Source: a virus. Taken from it: 54,777 bases of DNA. Made by a program: the position numbers and the translations under genes. This document shows, piece by piece, positions 7,887 through 16,070 of this stretch; the first letter of the stretch is position 1; each line of letters opens with the position of its first letter. Location: the IMG/VR virus record IMGVR_UViG_3300031688_000022, positions 1 to 54,777 of that record. The stretch is one strand, 5' to 3'. The notes under the pieces are model-generated. The model worked only from the letters and a program-made list of their open reading frames with translations. It was not told the origin of the DNA and did not search any database.

Positions 7887-8126
7887 TTATTCAAAGAACC
7901 GTGTAATGGTTCCTTTAGTTGTTTTACCTCTATTGACCATGTTGAGACCTTGTGCCTCAGCTTCCAATTTATCTTTAAGGGGTTGAGATATTAACCTCTT
8001 TGCTGATTCGGGTTCCAGTTTATTGTCGTCACATATCTTTACGATTGCACCCATTACATCGGTGCCTCCTCGAATCAATAACTTCTCGACTTGTTCCGTG
8101 AACTCTTTCTTACTTATCATACTCAT
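7887..8126 (-). CDS. 33: Late transcription co-activator gp33-like
   Basis: 79 residues, 'MISKKEFTEQVEKLL' followed by a helical middle and 'QPLKDKLEAEAQGLNMVNR' near 47-65, the pattern of gp33 in marine T4-like phages. T4 gp33 bridges RNA polymerase, the gp45 clamp and gp55 to activate late promoters. Its presence fits the TATAAATA/CTAAATAA elements found in this window. ATG 8126 directly follows the stop of the nuclease gene. Confidence 0.7.
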   Translation of the reverse strand: MSMISKKEFTEQVEKLLIRGGTDVMGAIVKICDDNKLEPESAKRLISQPLKDKLEAEAQGLNMVNRGKTTKGTITRFFE

Positions 8127-8813
8127 TTAAACTCCGTGTAAACTTCCATAACGTTGTCTTAAGGCATATAGCTTATCGACATACTCTCTAGGGTCTGCTT
8201 CAAATACTTGACATCCCCCACCATCAACTGCAACAATCGCTACGATTGTATCCACTACTTCACCAGTAAGTTCCTCTACCATGATTGCATAAGCAGTCAT
8301 TTGGTGGAACCATGGGTCTGCCATGTACTCTTCTTTGTACTTACTACTTGTCTTGAAGTCAATAATACAAAGTTCATTGTCCCAAATACCAACACAATCT
8401 ACTTGTCCTGCCATTTGCAATGAGTCTGAATACATACCTGCTTCTAAAGCAATCGGTATGATATCATCTAAAACTGGTTGTACTGCTCTGAACATAGACT
8501 CGTCTAAGATATTCTCAAAGACAATGTCCTCTTCTGCACGAAGATATTGTTCAAATAACGAATGCATTTTAGTACCACGTTTGGCTGCAGTCGTTGAAAT
8601 TCTATTTGCCTCTTCAGCACCTACTCGTTCTCTCCACAACTTAATGTGATCTCGTGTAAGCAACCCAGTCACAGTCGTGACACTTGGGTATTTTTGACCT
8701 GTTGGTGTTTGGTAGAATCTCTTACCGTTCTCCTGCACACGAGTCATACTGTCTTGTAGTGATTCTAAATCACCTAATGATATAACGTTTAAGTTTTCGT
8801 TTAAGTTTTCCAT
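8127..8813 (-). CDS. RecB/Cas4-like PD-(D/E)xK exonuclease
   Basis: 228 residues. Nuclease motifs are visible: 'GTKMHSLFEQYL' with His84, 'QVDCVGIWDNELCIIDFKTSS' with Asp139 and Asp152-x-Lys154, and a later 'FHQMTAYAIMV' (motif Q-xxx-Y). This is the RecB/Cas4-type PD-(D/E)xK fold, common in marine phages and probably acting in DNA recombination or host DNA breakdown. No four-cysteine Fe-S cluster of true Cas4 is present. It is immediately upstream of gp33. Confidence 0.8.
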   Translation of the reverse strand: MENLNENLNVISLGDLESLQDSMTRVQENGKRFYQTPTGQKYPSVTTVTGLLTRDHIKLWRERVGAEEANRISTTAAKRGTKMHSLFEQYLRAEEDIVFENILDESMFRAVQPVLDDIIPIALEAGMYSDSLQMAGQVDCVGIWDNELCIIDFKTSSKYKEEYMADPWFHQMTAYAIMVEELTGEVVDTIVAIVAVDGGGCQVFEADPREYVDKLYALRQRYGSLHGV

Positions 8814-8828
8814 AATGTAATTATACTC

Positions 8829-9134
8829 TTATTTACCCTGTAGGTCAAGGTGTTTTTTCACGATTGCTCGGGTCTTCACTTCTTTAGTAGTCTTTCTATG
8901 ATATCGTTCACCCATAGGTGAATCGGGATTAGCTGCACCGATACGACTGAACACTTCGTTCATTCCACTATCGGGTTTTACACGATCACCCACTCCACCG
9001 ACATCGCCAGGGGCAGTGAATATTCGTTGTTCAATATGAGGGTTCTCTTTTAAGAAGTCATCTTTACCACTGAAGGAAAGAAACTTTTCTAGACGTTCAC
9101 CAGTGGTGGTGTTTTCAAATTCGTAAATTGGCAT
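8829..9134 (-). CDS. FmdB-like N-terminal small phage protein
   Basis: 101 residues from ATG 9134, chosen because the TAATG overlap with the upstream stop couples the two genes; the longer frame to 9176 lies inside the upstream gene. 'MPIYEFENTTTGERLEKFLSF' resembles the start of FmdB-type zinc-ribbon proteins, but the cysteines are missing. The central part is 'FLKENPHIEQRIFTAPG'. Widespread in T4-like marine phages; function unknown. Confidence 0.65.
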   Translation of the reverse strand: MPIYEFENTTTGERLEKFLSFSGKDDFLKENPHIEQRIFTAPGDVGGVGDRVKPDSGMNEVFSRIGAANPDSPMGERYHRKTTKEVKTRAIVKKHLDLQGK

Positions 9135-9673
9135 TATGCAACTTCCATAAAATAGGGGATAGGTCTTGCCGTCCATTTGGCAATATCTTTCTTATACTTA
9201 GCATAGTATTTATGGTATGCATCAACAGCCGAAATTGATTTGACATCATCTGGCATTGCCTGTGGTGGATATCTCCATGCACATAAATCTATATTGTTTG
9301 GTAGGATGTTCAGACAGTCCCTTAGTTTTGAATCAGTAAGGTGTACCTTCCCATACCTTAGTGTGTACTCGTCACATAACGATGTAAACAAGTCATAAGT
9401 GTATTGATAGTGTACTGCATTTTCTCGTACCCAAATTGCACTGGGGTGATTGACATGTCCTGCTTTGTAAACTACACTCTCCATCTCTGCAGTGGGTAGT
9501 CTCCATCTTTGAATTCTACGACCACTGGAAGAATCTATGTAGTGTTTCCCATCTAACATTCTATGTGCTGTAGACATAAGTTGTGCATACTCTATAATCA
9601 TCTTGACTACATGTTTGTCACAATGCATCTCTGCACAAATGGTTGGGTCTTCATCTAGGTAAAATATATTCAT
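9134..9673 (-). CDS. Conserved phage protein with DPxxCAxxHCDKHVVKM motif
   Basis: 179 residues. The N-terminal motif 'DEDPTICAEMHCDKHVVKMIIEYAQLM' (His and Cys rich, residues 7-33) and 'HPSAIWVRE' near 76-84 define a family seen in many marine phages. The conserved His/Cys/Asp set suggests an enzyme or metal site, but no function is known to me. It overlaps the genes on both sides by a few bases. Confidence 0.65.
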   Translation of the reverse strand: MNIFYLDEDPTICAEMHCDKHVVKMIIEYAQLMSTAHRMLDGKHYIDSSSGRRIQRWRLPTAEMESVVYKAGHVNHPSAIWVRENAVHYQYTYDLFTSLCDEYTLRYGKVHLTDSKLRDCLNILPNNIDLCAWRYPPQAMPDDVKSISAVDAYHKYYAKYKKDIAKWTARPIPYFMEVA

Positions 9674-9897
9674 AGTTTCTTTGCGAACTCTAGTTCTTGT
9701 TTCCAGTTAGTTTTGTTAGTCTCGTAACATGGACTATCTTGTTGGCATACGATGAGTCTTCCACCATCCATATCCAATCTAATACTATCCGTAGTAAATG
9801 TACCACCATGTCTGTCATGTACAATACAATCTATTATACCATTTTTATCTTCTTTGTGCAAGTGATTAACTAGGAACAGTAATTCTTCTTTTTTCAT
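9670..9897 (-). CDS. Hypothetical small protein
   Basis: 75 residues from ATG 9897, two bases after the helicase stop; the longer frame to 10020 runs inside the helicase gene. 'MKKEELLFLVNHLHKE' is followed by a beta-rich part with two cysteines ('IVCQQDSPCYE'). No family recognised. Its position directly behind the helicase suggests co-expression. Confidence 0.55.
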   Translation of the reverse strand: MKKEELLFLVNHLHKEDKNGIIDCIVHDRHGGTFTTDSIRLDMDGGRLIVCQQDSPCYETNKTNWKQELEFAKKL

Positions 9898-9898
9898 G

Positions 9899-11299
9899 TT
9901 ATGCCAAAAGCTCCTTATATAATTTATCGTGTATTTCACAATCGTCTGAAAAGTCACAAGTACAAGTTGGACAATGTTTCTCTTCAACATCAAACATTGG
10001 GGGTACGAAGAGTTCTTCAAACTCTTCCATTGCAGCTCTCCACATTGGAGTATCTTGAATAAAGAAATGCATTCTGTTCATTTCTTTATTGAAGTCTACC
10101 TTTGATAAATCACCACCGTAATCTCTATAAAACTCTTCTAGAGTCATTCCACAAAAGGGTCTCAGTAATCTACCAAATACTTGTAATGCATTTTCTGTAA
10201 TTGCACTTCCATCACCTCTTGTTCTATCTGATTCTTTTAATATACATAATGTTTTTGCAGTGACAACATTCACACCCATTGCAAACTTATCAACACATAA
10301 AAGATACTTCAATGGGTCGTTAATATCATTTAATTTTTCTAAAATCTCATCATCATCTGAAACATAGACATTACCTTCATAGTCATAAATTTTTATTTCT
10401 TCATGAGTTGATATGGCAACATCTCCATATTGAATGAGTGATTTCACCGTTGGTAAAACCTCTTGGGGTACATAAGCATATCCCACTGAATTTGATTTCT
10501 TCTTTTGTTCACACACTATTAGGCAAACATTTTTCATCCCTGTATATTCTTCTTGTCTTTCTGAATGTTTTATTGTATCCTCAATCTGTTCTATTTTGTT
10601 TTTATAGAATGTTCTGTTTCCCATCCATGCAGACCTAGCAGAAAGTTCTGCTGGAAATATCTTTGCATCATTATTTGCAAGTTGGTACTTTAACTCACCA
10701 GTGATATCTAATAGACCTCGAACTTCCCAGTTAGGTGTTGCTGTCATAGCAAATAGATAAGGTGAGTAGGGTGCAAGTTCTTCTAGTCTTGTATACATTC
10801 TTGCAAGGAACTTAGTTGCATCATGTCCCAAATTCTCTCTGTAGTTTACTAGTGAGGAAGTTGACCAAGTGTGAAATTCATCATTAAAGATTGCAAACTT
10901 ACCCCTCTCTTGTAGTAGTTTTGAAAGTTCTGCCCCCTTTTTCTCAACAAAGAACCCTTGATTTGTAGTATAGAGAATAGTTCGTTTTCCCTTCGTAATT
11001 CTTCGGATTGCTTCTTTAACATTAGTTGTCACTACAACTCCTTTGATCTCTGAACCAATATCATTCAGAAGTTCTGTGTTATCTGTCACAATATCTGTCT
11101 TGGGTGCAGTGATAACTACAAAATCGATCAGGCCTGAGTCGAATGCATGAGGAACCCAGCTGGTAATCAAATTATATGTTTTACCAAATCCCATTGGTGC
11201 AACAAATATCTTTACCAAATTATCTGTTTTTTTAAGACCATCAAATGTCATCTTAAAGGAATTGTTATACCTAGTTACTAGTTCTGTATGGCTAATCAT
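9899..11299 (-). CDS. Superfamily 2 DNA helicase (DEFH-box)
   Basis: 466 residues with SF2 motifs in order: Walker A 'APMGFGKT' (34-41), motif II 'DEFH' near 138, motif III 'MTATPN' near 184, a motif V region 'CVDKFAMGVNVV', and motif VI 'QVFGRLLRPF' near 380. The C-terminus carries 'HCPTCTC' and 'DCEIH', a possible zinc-binding cluster. It may unwind branched or recombination DNA, as UvsW does in T4, but similarity to UvsW itself is not evident. ATG 11299 lies 12 bp after the lysin stop. Confidence 0.8.
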   Translation of the reverse strand: MISHTELVTRYNNSFKMTFDGLKKTDNLVKIFVAPMGFGKTYNLITSWVPHAFDSGLIDFVVITAPKTDIVTDNTELLNDIGSEIKGVVVTTNVKEAIRRITKGKRTILYTTNQGFFVEKKGAELSKLLQERGKFAIFNDEFHTWSTSSLVNYRENLGHDATKFLARMYTRLEELAPYSPYLFAMTATPNWEVRGLLDITGELKYQLANNDAKIFPAELSARSAWMGNRTFYKNKIEQIEDTIKHSERQEEYTGMKNVCLIVCEQKKKSNSVGYAYVPQEVLPTVKSLIQYGDVAISTHEEIKIYDYEGNVYVSDDDEILEKLNDINDPLKYLLCVDKFAMGVNVVTAKTLCILKESDRTRGDGSAITENALQVFGRLLRPFCGMTLEEFYRDYGGDLSKVDFNKEMNRMHFFIQDTPMWRAAMEEFEELFVPPMFDVEEKHCPTCTCDFSDDCEIHDKLYKELLA

Positions 11300-11311
11300 A
11301 ATGTATTTCTT

Positions 11312-11812
11312 CTATTTGTAAAAAATGTGTTGGTCAATCGTGACCACATAGGTTAGTGAGTCTGACCAGTATGGGTCAACACTCGTTGAGTGATAGTGAC
11401 TTGCACCTTCAGTGAGTCCACTGTATTCACCCGATAAAACTTGTCTTGCAATACTCATAGATAACATCCATGTTGCTGAGTCGGTTGGAAGATCGGACTT
11501 GCCGTCACAGTACCAGCTGAACTGACACATGTTACGGACAGGAACTAAATTCCCTTTCCAATTTATTCTCATATGTTTTGATTGATACACTACATCACAC
11601 ACTGTGCTTGGAAACGATGGGTGTTCTACCCTGTTTACTACAACTTCTGCAACTGCAATCTTCCCTGCAAGGGGTTGATTGGCACTCTCAAAATAGATGT
11701 TCTGTGCAAGACAAAAGGTGTCTCCGTTCTCATCGGATGCTTGAAGTGGTGCTGAGAATGTTCCGACTAGGAACCCTAGTAATGCACCACCTATAAACCA
11801 AAGGTATCTCAT
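11312..11812 (-). CDS. SleB/CwlJ-type cell wall hydrolase (endolysin) with N-terminal signal/anchor
   Basis: 166 residues from ATG 11812 (an upstream ATG at 11845 adds 11). A hydrophobic N-terminal helix 'YLWFIGGALLGFLVGTFSA' is a signal-anchor or cleavable signal. The rest is the Hydrolase_2 domain: 'FCLAQNIYFESANQP' with the putative catalytic Glu, 'AVAEVVVNRV', 'CQFSWYCDG', 'GASHYHS'. It would cleave peptidoglycan at lysis. An exported lysin of this kind could act without holin pores large enough for proteins (SAR or Sec-type release). It is distant from the spanin genes. Confidence 0.85.
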   Translation of the reverse strand: MRYLWFIGGALLGFLVGTFSAPLQASDENGDTFCLAQNIYFESANQPLAGKIAVAEVVVNRVEHPSFPSTVCDVVYQSKHMRINWKGNLVPVRNMCQFSWYCDGKSDLPTDSATWMLSMSIARQVLSGEYSGLTEGASHYHSTSVDPYWSDSLTYVVTIDQHIFYK

Positions 11813-11814
11813 CT

Positions 11815-12015
11815 TCACGATTTGTTCTCCACGTATTTTGTCCATGCAGTGAACACTGTCATTGCCTGTTCCTTATTGAAACCGAATGAGTCTTGCAACC
11901 ACTTAGGGGCTCCAAACATATTCATCTTACCACTCTCTTGAAGTGCATCCAATTCGGGGAACCACTCTGCTGGTTCAAAGGGGATTTGGTTTTGATTTAG
12001 ACTATCTGAAATCAT
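11815..12015 (-). CDS. Conserved small phage protein (MFGAPxxL...FGxxKxxA)
   Basis: 66 residues with 'LQESGKMNMFGAPKWLQ' and 'FGFNKEQAMTVFTAW', a pattern I know from many marine phage proteins without function. Helical and acidic, no membrane segment. It lies one base after the stop of the 58-residue gene and its own stop is 2 bp before the lysin start. Confidence 0.65.
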   Translation of the reverse strand: MISDSLNQNQIPFEPAEWFPELDALQESGKMNMFGAPKWLQDSFGFNKEQAMTVFTAWTKYVENKS

Positions 12016-12016
12016 C

Positions 12017-12193
12017 TTAGTACCCCGAGGTCATATCTGAGTAAGTTAACTCAAGACCCTTCTTTGGTTCATCGGGTGCCATGTCTTGTGCATTGGTCGT
12101 ACCATACTCACATAGATTCATGACATCGTCTGCCGTTAATTTCCCATCCGTATTTTCTGCAATTAATTTTGCAGTTTCATATGTAATTTTCAT
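12017..12193 (-). CDS. Hypothetical 58-residue protein
   Basis: An ATG at 12193 and TAA at 12017-12019 give 58 residues starting 'MKITYETAKLIAENTDGKL' and ending 'LTYSDMTSGY'. The start overlaps the stop of the upstream gene (ATGA) and the stop lies one base before the next ATG, so it fits the tightly packed operon exactly. No family recognised. Confidence 0.65.
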   Translation of the reverse strand: MKITYETAKLIAENTDGKLTADDVMNLCEYGTTNAQDMAPDEPKKGLELTYSDMTSGY

Positions 12194-12444
12194 AATTCTT
12201 GTATCTCCTCTAAGATTTTTTCTACCTTTTCTTCCGTAAGATATCCAATGACATCTTGTGTGATGGGGGTGCGGTAGGTAATATCACCCGATTCATCTGT
12301 TACAGCAAGTTCCCATAAACCTTCTTTGTTCCCATAGGAACCATCGTGTTTAATGACACTAGCACCGTAACCGTTTTTAAATTTGTAGTTGAGATGGATA
12401 CCACCATTGTAGTTGTTCTTCTCAACTGGTTTTATATTAATCAT
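12190..12444 (-). CDS. Conserved small phage protein (GGIHLNYKFxNGYGASVI)
   Basis: 84 residues from ATG 12444; longer frames run inside the upstream gene. It has 'YKFKNGYGASVIKHDGSYG', 'GLWELAV' and 'TPITQDVIGYL', features shared by a family of small marine phage proteins of unknown function. Overlaps neighbours by 4 bp at each end, typical of translational coupling. Confidence 0.7.
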   Translation of the reverse strand: MINIKPVEKNNYNGGIHLNYKFKNGYGASVIKHDGSYGNKEGLWELAVTDESGDITYRTPITQDVIGYLTEEKVEKILEEIQEL

Positions 12445-12815
12445 GAGTTGTAATTCTCCACTGGGGTAATGTTCCCTTCGACTATTAAGTCCACGATGTC
12501 TTGTGAGTTGTAAGATGTTCCACCAACATGCCACTGACACTCGTTCATTGGGATGTGTCCATCCTTCCAATTGTAGATTGTCACGGTCTCGTAATTGTAA
12601 TCGAGCTCGTCCTCGTAACCATCCTCGTAATATTTGGTATCCAGTACCCACTCGCAGTTCACCTTTGCATAAGGGTCTGCATCTGTGTAAGTTGGTTTAC
12701 CCAACAGTTCCAACAACTTGTCATAAGTCGTTGTGAGATATCCCTTAAGGGAAGTCCCACCAGTAGTCATGTCCATAGACACGACCTCATATTCTTTAAT
12801 TTTTTCAGCTATCAT
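12441..12815 (-). CDS. Conserved phage protein (GYLTTTYDKL...WHVGG family)
   Basis: 124 residues from ATG 12815, two bases from the upstream stop. 'GYLTTTYDKLLELLGKPTY', 'VNCEWVL' and 'ECQWHVGGTSYN' recur in small marine phage proteins. The fold looks alpha/beta. No function is known to me. It ends in a 4-bp overlap with the next gene. Confidence 0.65.
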   Translation of the reverse strand: MIAEKIKEYEVVSMDMTTGGTSLKGYLTTTYDKLLELLGKPTYTDADPYAKVNCEWVLDTKYYEDGYEDELDYNYETVTIYNWKDGHIPMNECQWHVGGTSYNSQDIVDLIVEGNITPVENYNS

Positions 12816-12816
12816 T

Positions 12817-13338
12817 TTAAGCCACCTCACTTTCTTTTAATTTGTCGAACCACAAACCGAGTGCTTTCTCACCCACGATTTTGGTTCCGTCTACCATGAC
12901 GAACTCGACATGATACTTTGAAATATCTCTAGACTCTAACTTGTAAGTCCACACTGCAACCTTACTGAGAATCTCATCCCTCATATATCCGTACTCACCA
13001 TTGTCGGTGACTTTTTTAGAAGTCCACAAACCATCGTGGTTCTTCTCAAGAATATAAGGGGTCTCCCACTCTTCGATATGTGAGCTAACGTCATTCTCGT
13101 CAATCAGTTCCCAATCAAGGATGTATTCCATCGCTGCCTCATTCTCATACGAATGAATAATTGCAGTCTCAGCTATGAGAGCCTCAAGGTACTCCGTATT
13201 GATAAAATCAATATCTGTGATAAGATATGATGAACCACCTTTAAACTTCCAGTAGGATTCAGACACACCGTGGACATAGTCCTCATTATGCGCTGCATAG
13301 TTTTCTTTATATTGGGTTTGGATTAGTAGGTTTAACAT
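12817..13338 (-). CDS. Conserved phage protein, first gene after a sigma70-type promoter
   Basis: 173 residues, starting 'LNLLIQTQYKENYAAH' with a later 'YWKFKGGSSYLI'. Similar proteins of unknown function occur in marine phages. It is the first gene downstream of the promoter at 13374-13403, with a 5' leader of about 30 bases, so it heads an early operon running through 12190 and probably on into the lysin and helicase genes. Confidence 0.65.
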   Translation of the reverse strand: MLNLLIQTQYKENYAAHNEDYVHGVSESYWKFKGGSSYLITDIDFINTEYLEALIAETAIIHSYENEAAMEYILDWELIDENDVSSHIEEWETPYILEKNHDGLWTSKKVTDNGEYGYMRDEILSKVAVWTYKLESRDISKYHVEFVMVDGTKIVGEKALGLWFDKLKESEVA

Positions 13339-13373
13339 ATTTTATTTCTCTCTTGGTTTCTCATTATATACAT

Positions 13374-13403
13374 AGTATAACATAAAGTGGAAGTCATTGT
13401 CAA
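13374..13403 (-). promoter_or_regulatory. Sigma70-type promoter, repeat family member 1
   Basis: Minus strand TTGACA (13398-13403), 18-bp spacer, TATACT (13374-13379), followed by ATGTATATAATGAG. The same block recurs at 14053, 14539, 21080, 27511 and 27620 with near-identical spacer text. It precedes the 173-residue gene. Confidence 0.75.
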
Positions 13404-13408
13404 CCCCT

Positions 13409-13621
13409 CTACCATGTTATATCCACCATGCCTCTTGCTATATCAGCAACATCGTAGTGGTCTAGGTAATCGGGACACAATGAACTTGATTTGTCCATTA
13501 TCACCCTGTCTAAAACTGTATCGTTATATACATCGCCATCAGATAAATTGTTATTAAACCTGATATCCTCATTAACTTCATCGGCTATTGCCTGTGCTAA
13601 TTCTTCGTATGTCATTTTCAT
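13409..13621 (-). CDS. Hypothetical small acidic protein
   Basis: 70 residues starting 'MKMTYEELAQAIADEVNEDIRF', predicted helical and strongly acidic. No family recognised. Its start overlaps the end of the 133-residue gene by 4 bp, and it is the last gene before the promoter at 13374. Confidence 0.55.
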   Translation of the reverse strand: MKMTYEELAQAIADEVNEDIRFNNNLSDGDVYNDTVLDRVIMDKSSSLCPDYLDHYDVADIARGMVDITW

Positions 13622-14019
13622 ATTAAGTAACTAGGGCCGTGTTGACACTGATCTGAAACTGGGTAACCCTTGAAGAGATTTCCTCTTGGGACATTTAATG
13701 CAGGAGTGTTCCATCCCGCAGCCATTAGAATATCACCTTCTTTGAACGTAACATTTTTGACCTCGTTAGTCATCTTCCTAGCTTTAACAAATTCGTTAAG
13801 ATTTACAAAACCCCAAACGGATTGTTGTCCACCTCTTGAATCACCATGAACTGATATGACTTTGATATATTTCTTACCCACTTTATAAGTGTAGTAATCA
13901 TTCACAGCATGTTTGTATTTGTCACGAATCTGTTGTGTAAGACCGTCACATAAGGTCTGAACCAACTCTAGAAGCTGTTGCTCTGAGTTAATTTCTTCGA
14001 CTAGTTCTGATAATTTCAT
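13618..14019 (-). CDS. Conserved phage protein (SVWGFVNxxxF...AAGWNTPALN)
   Basis: 133 residues from ATG 14019, chosen for the AAGAGGA site 8 bases upstream and because the promoter at 14053 excludes the longer frame. It has 'YKVGKKYIKVISV', 'QSVWGFVNLNEF' and 'DILMAAGWNTPALNVPRGNLF', a pattern common in phage proteins of unknown function. Early expression is likely. Confidence 0.7.
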   Translation of the reverse strand: MKLSELVEEINSEQQLLELVQTLCDGLTQQIRDKYKHAVNDYYTYKVGKKYIKVISVHGDSRGGQQSVWGFVNLNEFVKARKMTNEVKNVTFKEGDILMAAGWNTPALNVPRGNLFKGYPVSDQCQHGPSYLI

Positions 14020-14052
14020 ATTTGTTTCCTCTTGATTTTTCATTATATACAT

Positions 14053-14082
14053 AGTATAACAAAAAGTGAGGGTCACTGTCAA
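14053..14082 (-). promoter_or_regulatory. Sigma70-type promoter, repeat family member 2
   Basis: Minus strand TTGACA (14077-14082), 18 bp, TATACT (14053-14058), then the same ATGTATATAATGA run as at 13374. It lies about 33 bases upstream of ATG 14019. Confidence 0.75.
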
Positions 14083-14087
14083 GTCTT

Positions 14088-14255
14088 TTAGGAAGTATTT
14101 TTCGTGAAACAGTCCATGACTTGCTGGAGTTTATACCAGTTTCCATTAAATATCTGAGTACATTCTTCGGATTCTATCCAGTACCTAGTGTATCCATCTG
14201 GCGATTTTCCTTTAAACAATACCTTTCCGTCTAACACTTGTAACACTTCACGCAT
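14088..14255 (-). CDS. Hypothetical small protein
   Basis: 55 residues from ATG 14255, overlapping the upstream gene by 8 bp; a longer start at 14294 is possible. 'VLQVLDGKVLFKGKSPDGYTRYWIESEE' looks like a small beta-rich protein. No family recognised. It ends just upstream of the promoter at 14053. Confidence 0.5.
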   Translation of the reverse strand: MREVLQVLDGKVLFKGKSPDGYTRYWIESEECTQIFNGNWYKLQQVMDCFTKNTS

Positions 14256-14508
14256 CTTGATTATCCAAATAGAATGTAACTGCCTTCTTTTCAATGGACG
14301 ATAGTTGTTTGAGTGACTTAAAGTTACTCCACACCATCCCGAAAGTTGTCATCTTGTTTCCTGCTGTAACAGCTGCGTTCCACAGTTCGTAGGACTCGTC
14401 ATCGTTCCCTGCAAACAGTTCGTTGTTTTCACACTTGGTTATAAGGTCTTGTCCAATGCGAACGATTCGCATCACGGATTCCGATTCTTTGTAATATTCT
14501 CCAATCAT
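14248..14508 (-). CDS. Hypothetical small protein behind an early promoter
   Basis: 86 residues from ATG 14508, with AAAGGAAAA ahead of it; the promoter at 14539 excludes the longer frame. Helical, with 'SLKQLSSIEKKAVTFYLD' near the end. No family recognised. Probably early. Confidence 0.6.
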   Translation of the reverse strand: MIGEYYKESESVMRIVRIGQDLITKCENNELFAGNDDESYELWNAAVTAGNKMTTFGMVWSNFKSLKQLSSIEKKAVTFYLDNQDA

Positions 14509-14538
14509 TGTATTTTCCTTTATTTGATTTGAATGTAT

Positions 14539-14568
14539 ATTATACAAAAAAGGTGGGGTCATCGTCAA
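14539..14568 (-). promoter_or_regulatory. Sigma70-type promoter, repeat family member 3
   Basis: Minus strand TTGACG (14563-14568), 18 bp, TATAAT (14539-14544), with ATGACCCCACC in the spacer like the other members. It lies 30 bases upstream of ATG 14508. Confidence 0.7.
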
Positions 14569-14585
14569 CCCCTTTTTGGAAAAGA

Positions 14586-14831
14586 TTAAAGGTTCTTTTG
14601 AATGTTGTCCAGTTCTAGAATTTTCTCTTGAAGTATCTTAGTTCTGTTAGGCCAGTAGATATACTCCTTGTCGGAATCTTTCATAAGATTCTCTAGGAGA
14701 GGTCTGATAAAGTTGTCCATGTTATTGATCACTTCCGTTGCAGAAGCAGTCTTGGCAACTATAGTTGTGTCAACGGATGCAAGTTCGTCTGCATCCATCG
14801 CGGTAAATCCGAAGTCGTTGTAATTACTCAT
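14586..14831 (-). CDS. Conserved T4-like phage protein (YIxWPNR motif)
   Basis: 81 residues with 'FGFTAMDADELA' at the start and 'DKEYIYWPNRTKILQEKI' near 53-70. This small protein is conserved over T4-like marine phages; its function is unknown to me. The sequence just before its ATG is ATAAATAAGAGT, which resembles a late element but sits very close to the start codon. Confidence 0.7.
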   Translation of the reverse strand: MSNYNDFGFTAMDADELASVDTTIVAKTASATEVINNMDNFIRPLLENLMKDSDKEYIYWPNRTKILQEKILELDNIQKNL

Positions 14832-14835
14832 ACTC

Positions 14836-15441
14836 TTATTTATGGTATCCTAAATTCTCGAAATCATTAGGGAATGCATCTTGGACAAATTCCTTTGAAT
14901 GATTATTTTTATACTGGGGGAATCCTGTAATGTCAATTGATTCGTATGCGTCTTGCTGTGTCCACTGTGACTCTCTCATGTCTATCTCTAAACCTTCGAT
15001 CTCAAATACAGTACCAGTGACATCTTCCAGTTTGATCTGTACAAGATTATCCAGTCTCATGTTATGGTGAGTCATGTGTTCCCATTGACTAGAAAACAAT
15101 CCTTCTCCGTAATCAACACCAAAGAAATTCCTTGGCCCGAACTTAGAAAGGACAATAGGAACGAATCCCATTTGTGATTCAAACCTTTCATAAGGATGTC
15201 TAGTTATACAGTAGATGGGTAAGTGTCCCCATTGACTCCACAGTACTGGTTGAGTGTTAATGATATGAGAGGGTGTTGTGTGTGTTGACTCATTGACTAG
15301 TGTATGGATTCCAACGTGTTTATGTTTTCGTATCTCAGATACCAACTTCGTTCCAGCACACTTGGGAGGGTGAGCAATAAAAAAAAGATATACTGGTTTC
15401 CCTTCCTGTTGAGATTTCTCTACATCAATAACACCGTACAT
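14836..15441 (-). CDS. Sulfotransferase-like protein
   Basis: 201 residues. 'HPPKCAGTK' (24-32) matches the 5'-phosphosulfate loop of sulfotransferases that use PAPS, and 'CITRHPYERFESQM' (78-91) matches the 3'-phosphate-binding strand-helix (R-x-P-x3-R-x3). It would transfer sulfate to a sugar or similar acceptor. The length is short for the family, so the core only. Start and upstream SDR stop share TAATG, and it belongs to a four-gene overlapping cassette with SDR and radical SAM genes. The acceptor is unknown. Confidence 0.7.
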   Translation of the reverse strand: MYGVIDVEKSQQEGKPVYLFFIAHPPKCAGTKLVSEIRKHKHVGIHTLVNESTHTTPSHIINTQPVLWSQWGHLPIYCITRHPYERFESQMGFVPIVLSKFGPRNFFGVDYGEGLFSSQWEHMTHHNMRLDNLVQIKLEDVTGTVFEIEGLEIDMRESQWTQQDAYESIDITGFPQYKNNHSKEFVQDAFPNDFENLGYHK

Positions 15442-16070
15442 TATTTTCTCTTAGATCGTATATCCAAAATTGCAGCGAGAACTTTTGCTTCTCTATATGC
15501 CTCTTTATCATTCTGAACAGATTGATAGTTAGCAGAATGTTGAAAAGTCATCTCAGGAACGTCTACATGTTTAGACCCTGTTAAGTGTCGATATATCCAA
15601 GAGGACACTTCGTTATGAGAGATTGATGGTAGGTCTACATGGTCTAACAGTCCTAGATTCAACGTACTGATTCGACATAGTTTATCTGAGTTGTAATTAA
15701 GGTTATTAGATAGATGATTTAATGCAGCCTTCTGTGCAGCGTACATATATCCCTTTGAAATGTTTGGTTGGGATGCACGAGAAGAAATGTTGATAATTGT
15801 TTTACTGTTATCATCTTTCCATGCTAAGTATCCTGCCATTAACATATCACATTGTGCAAACCCTTGATGAGCACAATTTATAAATGCATCGTATTGACTC
15901 CAATCAAATGCGTCGAAGGTCGTACTGACATTCTTGTTATAGAAGCCAGGCAAGATATCTTCGACACGAACATGTCCCACGATGTTTATCTGTCCAGCTG
16001 TCGGAGTTGATGCAATCACATCTCCGATACATTTTGCTAATCCACTACTTCCTGTTATTGCTACTTTCAT
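15441..16070 (-). CDS. Short-chain dehydrogenase/reductase (SDR) family protein
   Basis: 209 residues from ATG 16070. The Rossmann motif 'AITGSSGLAKCIG' (4-16), 'FINCAHQG' in place of NNAG (63-70), 'IINISSRAS' with the catalytic Ser region (92-100) and Tyr110-x3-Lys114 ('YAAQK') are all visible. It would be an NAD(P)-dependent oxidoreductase, epimerase or dehydratase on a sugar or nucleotide-sugar. It overlaps the radical SAM gene by 26 bp and is coupled to the sulfotransferase. Confidence 0.78.
   Translation of the reverse strand: MKVAITGSSGLAKCIGDVIASTPTAGQINIVGHVRVEDILPGFYNKNVSTTFDAFDWSQYDAFINCAHQGFAQCDMLMAGYLAWKDDNSKTIINISSRASQPNISKGYMYAAQKAALNHLSNNLNYNSDKLCRISTLNLGLLDHVDLPSISHNEVSSWIYRHLTGSKHVDVPEMTFQHSANYQSVQNDKEAYREAKVLAAILDIRSKRK

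Noticed and set aside
8127-8813. Calling the nuclease a true Cas4
   Set aside because: The four cysteines that bind the Fe-S cluster in Cas4 are absent, and there are no cas neighbours.
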